From Gammaproteobacteria bacterium (GTDB lineage Bacteria; Pseudomonadota; Gammaproteobacteria; Competibacterales; Competibacteraceae), in the NCBI GenBank assembly GCA_020047885.1, contig JAIFNF010000105.1:1-11318 (forward strand): DNA of 11,318 bases, in the 5' to 3' direction. The notes under the pieces were generated by a model that had not been told where the DNA came from, searched no databases, and was given only the letters and a program-made list of their open reading frames with translations. Position numbers and translations under genes: made by a program. The first letter of the stretch is position 1. Every line of letters starts with the position of its first letter. This document shows, piece by piece, positions 6,907 through 11,318 of this stretch.

Positions 6907-6934
6907 GCGAAAATAGAATGGACTTCCATGTGAT

Positions 6935-9247
6935 TCACCCCACGCCTGCCGCGTTAGCCCAAGCATCGGGCGGGGTCCAGGCCGCGATCCAGCCAGGGAT
7001 CAGTTCGGGAGGCATGGGCCGGGCGATACCGTAGCCCTGAGCCAGCATACAGCCCAATTGCATCAACCGACTGCCGTGCGCATCGGTTTCCACACCCTCG
7101 GCAATCACCTCGCGCCGGAAGGCTGCTGAGAGACCAATGACGCCTTCGACAATGGCGCGGGCGTCGGCATCCGCCAACAGATTGCGCACGAAAGACTGGT
7201 CTATCTTGAGTATCTGCACCGGCAAGTGCTGGAGGTAGGTCAGCGAGGAGTAGCCAGTACCGAAATCATCGAGGGCGAAACGGACGCCCAGTTGTCGGCA
7301 GGCTTCAATCAGGCGGGAAATCGCGGCCATATCGTCCAGCGCGGCGGTTTCCAGAATCTCCAGTTCCAGCCCGTCCCGGGGTATCGTCGGGTAACGCACC
7401 AGCACGGTGCGCAAGCGGGCGACAAAGTCGAGTTGTTGTAAGTGCCGTCCACACACATTGACGCTGACCCGCAGGTGCAACCCCTGCGCCGCCCAGACCG
7501 TCATTTGCCGCAACGCTTCCTGAATCACCCAGCAATCGAGGGTAATCGCCAGGTCACTAGTTTCCACCGCGGGCATGAACCGGGCGGGCGGTAGCAGACC
7601 CTCGTCCGGGTGTTGCCAGCGGATCAGGGCTTCAGCGCCGATGACCGCTCCCGTGCGCATATCCACCTTGGGCTGGTAATAGAGGCGGAATTCTCCAGCC
7701 ACTAATCCCGCCTCGACTTGTTGCAACAACTCGCGATGGAGGCGGGCACGGCGGTCGTGGTCGGCGTCGAACCAGTGATAGCGGTGGCCGCCGGCCTGTT
7801 TGGCAGCGTACATCGCCTGATCGGTATGCCGGAGCAGCGCGTCGGGATCAGCGGCGTCATCGGGATACAGGGTCACGCCCAGACTCGCCGTGAGCGACAG
7901 CGACAGGCCGGCGACGGGAAACGGCGTCTGCAAAACAGTGAGCACCCGATCCAGGGCGCGTTCGCATTCCTCGATATTGGGCAAGTCCCCCAGCAGCAGG
8001 ACGAATTCATCGCCGCCCATCCGCGCCACCGTGTCGCCCGCCCGCACACACGTCTTTAAGCGCTGGGCCACTTCAATCAGCACGCGGTCGCCTTCGACCG
8101 AACCCAGTGCGTCGTTGATCGGTTTGAAGTCGTCCAGATCCAGGTAGCAGACGGCTAACTGCTGTTGGTCGCGCTGGACTTGCGCCATGGCCTGTTGCAA
8201 GCGGTCGGTGAGTAACACCCGGTTCGGCAACTGGGTGAGTGCGTCATGGTAGGCCAGGTGGGTAATTTGTTCCTCAACTTGTTTGCGGTCGGTGATGTCG
8301 GTATGGGTCAGGATGACCGACGCCGGACCGGATCCCATGAAGGGGGTCACGCGCAACAGGAACCAGCGCTGCTCGTCCGGCGCATGGCAGGGATATTCCA
8401 GCGAAAAGTTGTCGATTTGCCGGTTGATCACGGCGCGAATACCAGTGGCGGTTTTCTCGCTTTCCGTCGCCGCCTCGCAAATCGCCAGATAATTCTGGCC
8501 GATGCAATAGTGAGCGACAGCCAGGGCGTTGTTGTCGGCAAAATCCTTCCAGGCCTCGTTCACATCCAGAATCAGCCCCTGATGGTCCAGGATCGCGATG
8601 TGCGAGGGCAGTGAGTCCAGAACACATCGCAAATAATCCTGCAAAGCGTTGGCCTGCGCTTCGGCCTGCTTGCGCTCGGTGATGTCGGAGAAAATGCATG
8701 CGAACTGACCCGGAGCGGGTCGGAAGGCAGTCACTTTGAACGATCGTCCGAGGTCCTGAGAGTGATTCTCGAACAGGGCCGGTTCGCCAGTCAATGCGAC
8801 CCGGCCATAGGTATCAATCCAGTGCTGCTCAGTACCGGGCAATGCCTCCAACACAGTCCGGCCTACCAGGGCTTCGGCCTTCAGACCCGTCAGACATTCG
8901 AAAGCCGGATTAACGGCGAGGAAGCGATAATCTGCGGGCTGGCCTTGCGCGTCCAGAATCAGCTCATGCAGAGCGAAACCGTCCAGCATTTCGCGAAACA
9001 ACATTTGATATTGTTGTTCAATCTGCTGGCGCTCGGCTTTGACCCGGTGGAGCGCCGTCATCTGGCGACCGATGCCCACTACGCCGATCAGCGCCAGGAT
9101 CATCACCAGCGTATCGTTTATCCCCTCGAGCATCAGGGCGACGATCACCGTAGCGAGCAGGAGAAATGGCCCACTCAACAGTAGCTGGAGGCGGGTGCCC
9201 GCGATGGTTGGATTCGCGATCCACTGTCGGAACAACTTAAGGTTCAT
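6935..9247 (-). CDS. Membrane-bound PAS-PAS-GGDEF-EAL cyclic-di-GMP enzyme
   Basis: This protein makes and/or breaks down the second messenger cyclic-di-GMP. The 770 residues begin with two hydrophobic helices (about 20-40 and 46-60), so it sits in the inner membrane with the rest in the cytoplasm. A short charged helix (65-85) leads to PAS 1 (about 85-192, ending FSDITERKQAE) and PAS 2 (about 200-323, ending THTDITDRKQVE). The GGDEF domain (331-495) has intact MGGDEF (410-415) and an inhibitory I-site RxxD (402-405). The EAL domain (about 505-755) has EAL (539-541), Asn597, LELEILET, DDFGTGYSS (660-668), Lys681 and AEGVET, so phosphodiesterase activity is expected. No strong ribosome site is seen; a 4-codon ORF (9258-9244) overlaps its ATG. 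The signal sensed by the PAS domains is unknown. It is one of a very large family, and no neighbour tells its target. Confidence 0.93.
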   Translation of the reverse strand: MNLKLFRQWIANPTIAGTRLQLLLSGPFLLLATVIVALMLEGINDTLVMILALIGVVGIGRQMTALHRVKAERQQIEQQYQMLFREMLDGFALHELILDAQGQPADYRFLAVNPAFECLTGLKAEALVGRTVLEALPGTEQHWIDTYGRVALTGEPALFENHSQDLGRSFKVTAFRPAPGQFACIFSDITERKQAEAQANALQDYLRCVLDSLPSHIAILDHQGLILDVNEAWKDFADNNALAVAHYCIGQNYLAICEAATESEKTATGIRAVINRQIDNFSLEYPCHAPDEQRWFLLRVTPFMGSGPASVILTHTDITDRKQVEEQITHLAYHDALTQLPNRVLLTDRLQQAMAQVQRDQQQLAVCYLDLDDFKPINDALGSVEGDRVLIEVAQRLKTCVRAGDTVARMGGDEFVLLLGDLPNIEECERALDRVLTVLQTPFPVAGLSLSLTASLGVTLYPDDAADPDALLRHTDQAMYAAKQAGGHRYHWFDADHDRRARLHRELLQQVEAGLVAGEFRLYYQPKVDMRTGAVIGAEALIRWQHPDEGLLPPARFMPAVETSDLAITLDCWVIQEALRQMTVWAAQGLHLRVSVNVCGRHLQQLDFVARLRTVLVRYPTIPRDGLELEILETAALDDMAAISRLIEACRQLGVRFALDDFGTGYSSLTYLQHLPVQILKIDQSFVRNLLADADARAIVEGVIGLSAAFRREVIAEGVETDAHGSRLMQLGCMLAQGYGIARPMPPELIPGWIAAWTPPDAWANAAGVG

Positions 9248-9471
9248 CGAGTAACCATCTTTGGTATCGTGGTCGTACTGACAGTTGATCCCTCAATGGA
9301 TTTTGAGTTTTTCCAGACGCCACTTCTGATTAACCAGAGAGTCTAGCACCAGTCAACAGGTTCCTGAACCGTGGGCAACCGGAGTTTGGACCCACACGAT
9401 GGCTAACGGTGAAAGAATAATTTTCGGACTGACACTGGCTATACTTCAAATCAAGCAGATGAAGAATCCCG

Positions 9472-9516
9472 AACCACCCCGTCGCTTCGCGCCACCCCTC
9501 CTTGGCCAAGGAGGGG
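9472..9516 (-). repeat. Hairpin repeat, copy A (inverted relative to copy B)
   Basis: Read on the minus strand, it starts with a 22-base perfect palindrome (9495-9516, arms CCCCTCCTTGG and CCAAGGAGGGG) followed by TGGCGCGAAGCG and GGGGTGGTT. It matches copy B at 10843-10888 at about 40 of 46 aligned positions, in the opposite orientation, with the two copies flanking the CoA-transferase gene. The hairpin is terminator-like in strength, but no T-run follows it on either strand. Confidence 0.8.
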
Positions 9517-9600
9517 AATTCGGAGGTCCGGCGATCAGATAACGATACGCTTCAGCAGCCATTTCTGGTGAGTGACCGCTGAACTCAAGCCATTGGCGGC

Positions 9601-9604
9601 GAGG
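9601..9604 (+). promoter_or_regulatory. Ribosome binding site of the CoA-transferase gene
   Basis: GAGG sits 8 bases before the ATG at 9613. A nearer ATG at 9608 runs into a stop after two codons, so 9613 is the start. Confidence 0.65.
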
Positions 9605-9612
9605 ACAATGAC

Positions 9613-10833
9613 ATGACAGAGAGCAACAAAGCGGAACTGCCGCTGGCAGGTATCCGGGTGATCGACGTAGCCACGGTCATCGCCGGCCCCTATTGCGCCG
9701 GCATTCTGGGCGAATTCGGCGCGGACGTGCTGAAAGTCGAGCACCCGGTGGGCGGCGATCCCCTGCGCCATTTCGGAACGCCAACCGCGCGCGGCGATAC
9801 CTTGACCTGGATGAGCGAGGGGCGCAACAAAAAGTCGGTGACGGTGGATTTGCACCGTCCAGAAGGCGTAGAGATTTTCAAGAATCTGATTCGGCAATCG
9901 GATGTGCTCTGTGAGAACTTCCGGCCCGGCACCCTGGAAAAATGGGGGCTTGGCTGGGAGGCACTGCATGAGATCAATCCTGGCCTGATCATGCTGCGCG
10001 TGACCGGTTATGGGCAGACCGGCCCCTACAAGGATCGCCCGGGATTTGCCCGAGTGGCTCATGCGGTGGGCGGCCTTGCGTACCTGTCCGGGATGCCCAA
10101 GGGGACGCCAGTCACGCCGGGGTCGACGACACTGGGCGATTATCTGACCGGTCTGTACGGCTGCCTGGGGGTGTTGATGGCGCTGCGGCATCGTGAAGCG
10201 ACCGGCGAGGGGCAGTATATCGACGCAGCGCTGTACGAATCGGTCTTTCGCTGCACCGATGAACTGGCTCCGGCGTACAGCATGTTTGGCACGGTTCGGG
10301 AGCGGCATGGGCCGACTCACAACGACTTTGCCTGTCCCTATGGCCATTTCCCGACCAAGGACAACAAATGGATCGCCATTGCCTGCGCGACGGATAAGCT
10401 GTTTGAACGGCTGGCCAACGCTATGGGTCGCCCGGAACTGGCCTCGTCGAGTCTGTATGGCGAGCAGAAAATCCGGCTGGAACATCGGCATGATGTGAAT
10501 GAAATCGTCCGCGACTGGTGCGGCTCGCTGACCCGCGAGGAGATTCTGCAACGCTGTTTCGCCACCGGCGCACCGGCCGGACCGCTGAATAACATTGCCG
10601 ATATTTTCGGCGACCGCCAGTTTCATGCGCGGCGCAATCTGGTCGCCATTGACGAACCGGATTTGGGCGAAACCATTATTGTTCCCTCGGTGATTCCCCG
10701 GTTATCGGAAACGCCCGGGGAAATCCGCCATCTTGGCCCCAAGCTCGGCCAGCATACTGACGAGGTGTTAACGGATCTACTGGGGATGGATGCGCAGCAA
10801 ATCAGCGAATTGCGTAGAAAGCGGGTGGTGTAA
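9613..10833 (+). CDS. Class III (CaiB/BaiF) CoA-transferase, likely for a C4/C5 dicarboxylate
   Basis: Enzymes of this family move coenzyme A between carboxylic acids through a covalent aspartyl intermediate. The 406 residues cover the whole family fold: [28 protein letters not shown] at the N-terminus, [12 protein letters not shown], the [10 protein letters not shown] strand, [24 protein letters not shown], and the probable catalytic Asp176 in [12 protein letters not shown]. The end, [18 protein letters not shown], is also typical. The next gene resembles mesaconyl-C4-CoA hydratase, so substrates such as mesaconate, malate, succinate or citramalate are likely. The length is close to that of the Chloroflexus succinyl-CoA:malate transferase SmtB. 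Mesaconyl-CoA C1-C4 transferase (Mct), mesaconate CoA-transferase or itaconate CoA-transferase are alternatives that sequence reading alone cannot separate. Probably in an operon with the gene at 10925, although a hairpin repeat lies between them. Confidence 0.92.
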   Translation: MTESNKAELPLAGIRVIDVATVIAGPYCAGILGEFGADVLKVEHPVGGDPLRHFGTPTARGDTLTWMSEGRNKKSVTVDLHRPEGVEIFKNLIRQSDVLCENFRPGTLEKWGLGWEALHEINPGLIMLRVTGYGQTGPYKDRPGFARVAHAVGGLAYLSGMPKGTPVTPGSTTLGDYLTGLYGCLGVLMALRHREATGEGQYIDAALYESVFRCTDELAPAYSMFGTVRERHGPTHNDFACPYGHFPTKDNKWIAIACATDKLFERLANAMGRPELASSSLYGEQKIRLEHRHDVNEIVRDWCGSLTREEILQRCFATGAPAGPLNNIADIFGDRQFHARRNLVAIDEPDLGETIIVPSVIPRLSETPGEIRHLGPKLGQHTDEVLTDLLGMDAQQISELRRKRVV

Positions 10834-10842
10834 CCCAGTTTT

Positions 10843-10888
10843 CCCCTCCTTGGATAAGGAGGGGGGGCGCGTCAGCGCCGGGGTGGTT
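10843..10888 (+). repeat. Hairpin repeat, copy B
   Basis: Arms CCCCTCCTT and AAGGAGGGG pair perfectly around a 4-base loop (GGAT). They are followed by a second small stem, GGCGC and GCGCC around GTCA, and then GGGGTGGTT. It lies 10 bases after the stop of the CoA-transferase gene and is the inverted partner of copy A at 9472-9516. It could weaken transcription into the next gene or protect mRNA ends. No T-run follows, so I do not call it a terminator. Confidence 0.8.
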
Positions 10889-10924
10889 TGACGGTTCCCG
10901 TAGAACATACGAAGGTTTAATTCG

Positions 10925-11318
10925 ATGAGTGAAATCAACTTACAGAACTGGGTGGGCAACACTGAAGAACAACGGGATGGTCTTTATCCCACGCCAGTCA
11001 AGGCGCTGGCGGTGGCGCTGGATGATCCGCAGCGGGACGTGGCGCACGGCGCACGGTTGCCGGACATTTGGCACTGGCTGTATTTCCTGCCGATGACGCC
11101 CCGTTCGGGTCTGGATACCGATGGTCATGCCCAACGGGGTGGATTCTTGCCGCCCGTCGCTTTGGAACGACGCATGTGGGCCAGCGGTCAACTGACGTTC
11201 CACGAGGATTTACGGATTGGCGATGATGTCGTCAAGACCTCGGAAATTTTCAAGGTTGCCGAAAAATCCGGCAAAGCCGGTTCCATGGTGTTTGTTACGG
11301 TCAAGCATTCCATCCGTT
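10925..11318 (+). CDS. MaoC/FAS1-like dehydratase, probable mesaconyl-C4-CoA hydratase, 3' part outside window
   Basis: The frame is open from the ATG at 10925 to the window end, giving 131 codons. The protein begins MSEINLQNWVGNTEEQRDGLYPTP-type sequence and continues with LPDIWHWLYFLPMTPRSGLD, QRGGFLPPVALERRMWASG, and FKVAEKSGKAGSMVFVTVKH. This is the N-terminal hot-dog domain of the FAS1-like/HTD2-like dehydratases, a group that includes mesaconyl-C4-CoA hydratase (Meh) of the 3-hydroxypropionate bi-cycle. Meh hydrates mesaconyl-C4-CoA to citramalyl-CoA. The catalytic half, if it follows the family plan, lies beyond the window. GAAGG is about 10 bases before the ATG. The pairing with a CoA-transferase 91 bases upstream supports a role in C5 dicarboxyl-CoA metabolism. 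An itaconyl-CoA hydratase is the main alternative. Confidence 0.85.
   Translation, partial: MSEINLQNWVGNTEEQRDGLYPTPVKALAVALDDPQRDVAHGARLPDIWHWLYFLPMTPRSGLDTDGHAQRGGFLPPVALERRMWASGQLTFHEDLRIGDDVVKTSEIFKVAEKSGKAGSMVFVTVKHSIR

Larger units (their letters stand above)
9248..9612. other. Divergent intergenic region, 365 bases
   Basis: This lies between the GGDEF-EAL gene (leftward) and the CoA-transferase gene (rightward), so it should hold promoters for both. I found no hexamer pair with good spacing: TATACT at 9440-9445 resembles a -10 box but lacks a matching -35. GTGGG (9371-9375) and CCCAC (9391-9395) could pair across 15 bases, a weak stem. The one clear structure is the hairpin repeat at 9472-9516. 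No coding potential, tRNA or riboswitch was recognised. Confidence 0.6.

Noticed and set aside
6908..6934. Possible terminator after the GGDEF-EAL gene (ATGG/CCAT stem then a T-rich stretch)
   Set aside because: The stem is only 4-5 base pairs with a very small loop, too weak to call.
9429..9445. Promoter-like CTGACA and TATACT upstream of the CoA-transferase gene
   Set aside because: The spacing between the boxes is only 5 bases, and no other good -35 lies 16-18 bases from TATACT.
9535..10626. Long minus-strand open frame of 363 codons
   Set aside because: It is fully antisense to the CoA-transferase gene, whose family motifs are clear; its translation is Arg/His/Pro-rich with no recognisable domain.
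1..11318. CRISPR array, tRNA, rRNA, insertion sequence or phage genes
   Set aside because: No regularly spaced direct repeats, cloverleaf, ribosomal RNA signature, transposase or phage protein was recognised on either strand.

Overview
The window looks like a chromosomal piece of a moderately GC-rich gammaproteobacterium. Its genes are a fructose phosphotransferase (PTS) locus of the type with a fused EIIA-HPr-EI protein, a PAS-GGDEF-EAL signalling protein, a secreted caspase-like protein, and a class III CoA-transferase next to a mesaconyl-C4-CoA-hydratase-like gene. This mix, with short palindromic C/G-rich repeats between genes, fits the Competibacter/Contendobacter or Accumulibacter type of wastewater bacterium. 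That assignment is inference, not shown by the sequence.

Left end (1-490): a UPF0175-DUF3368 toxin-antitoxin-like pair on the minus strand. It overlaps by ATGA, is AT-richer than most of the window, and is cut by the window edge. A C/G-rich repeat lies just upstream. Next (533-2567), also on the minus strand, come a secreted caspase-like protease with PEGA and DUF1566 domains and an unrecognised upstream ORF. The 5' end of that ORF runs into the remains of a LacI-type fructose repressor.

Middle (2521-6839): a fructose PTS locus that is partly ruined. The minus-strand order is fruB, fruK, fruA. fruK (1-phosphofructokinase) and fruA (EIIB-EIIB-EIIC permease) look intact. fruB is a pseudogene: EIIA is cut short, half of HPr is gone, the frame shifts, the EI phosphohistidine region is missing, a TAG interrupts the EI PEP-binding domain, and the EI C-terminus is lost. 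The regulator fruR, on the opposite strand and convergent with fruA, keeps only its C-terminal half. A recognisable promoter still stands in front of fruB. As it stands, the locus could import and phosphorylate fructose only if phosphate came from PTS proteins encoded elsewhere.

Right part (6935-9247): one large membrane-anchored PAS-PAS-GGDEF-EAL protein for cyclic-di-GMP turnover, with both catalytic motif sets intact, on the minus strand. After a 365-bp divergent intergenic region, the plus strand carries a CaiB/BaiF-type CoA-transferase (9613-10833) and the start of a MaoC/FAS1-like dehydratase (10925 to the window end). They are probably co-transcribed and act on C4/C5 dicarboxyl-CoA esters. 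A pair of about 45-bp hairpin repeats in inverted orientation flanks the CoA-transferase.

I found no RNA genes, CRISPR array, transposase or phage genes. Nothing here is clearly a new system. The points most worth a second look are the decayed fru locus, the rearrangement junction near 2520, the mosaic caspase-DUF1566 protein and the repeat family.
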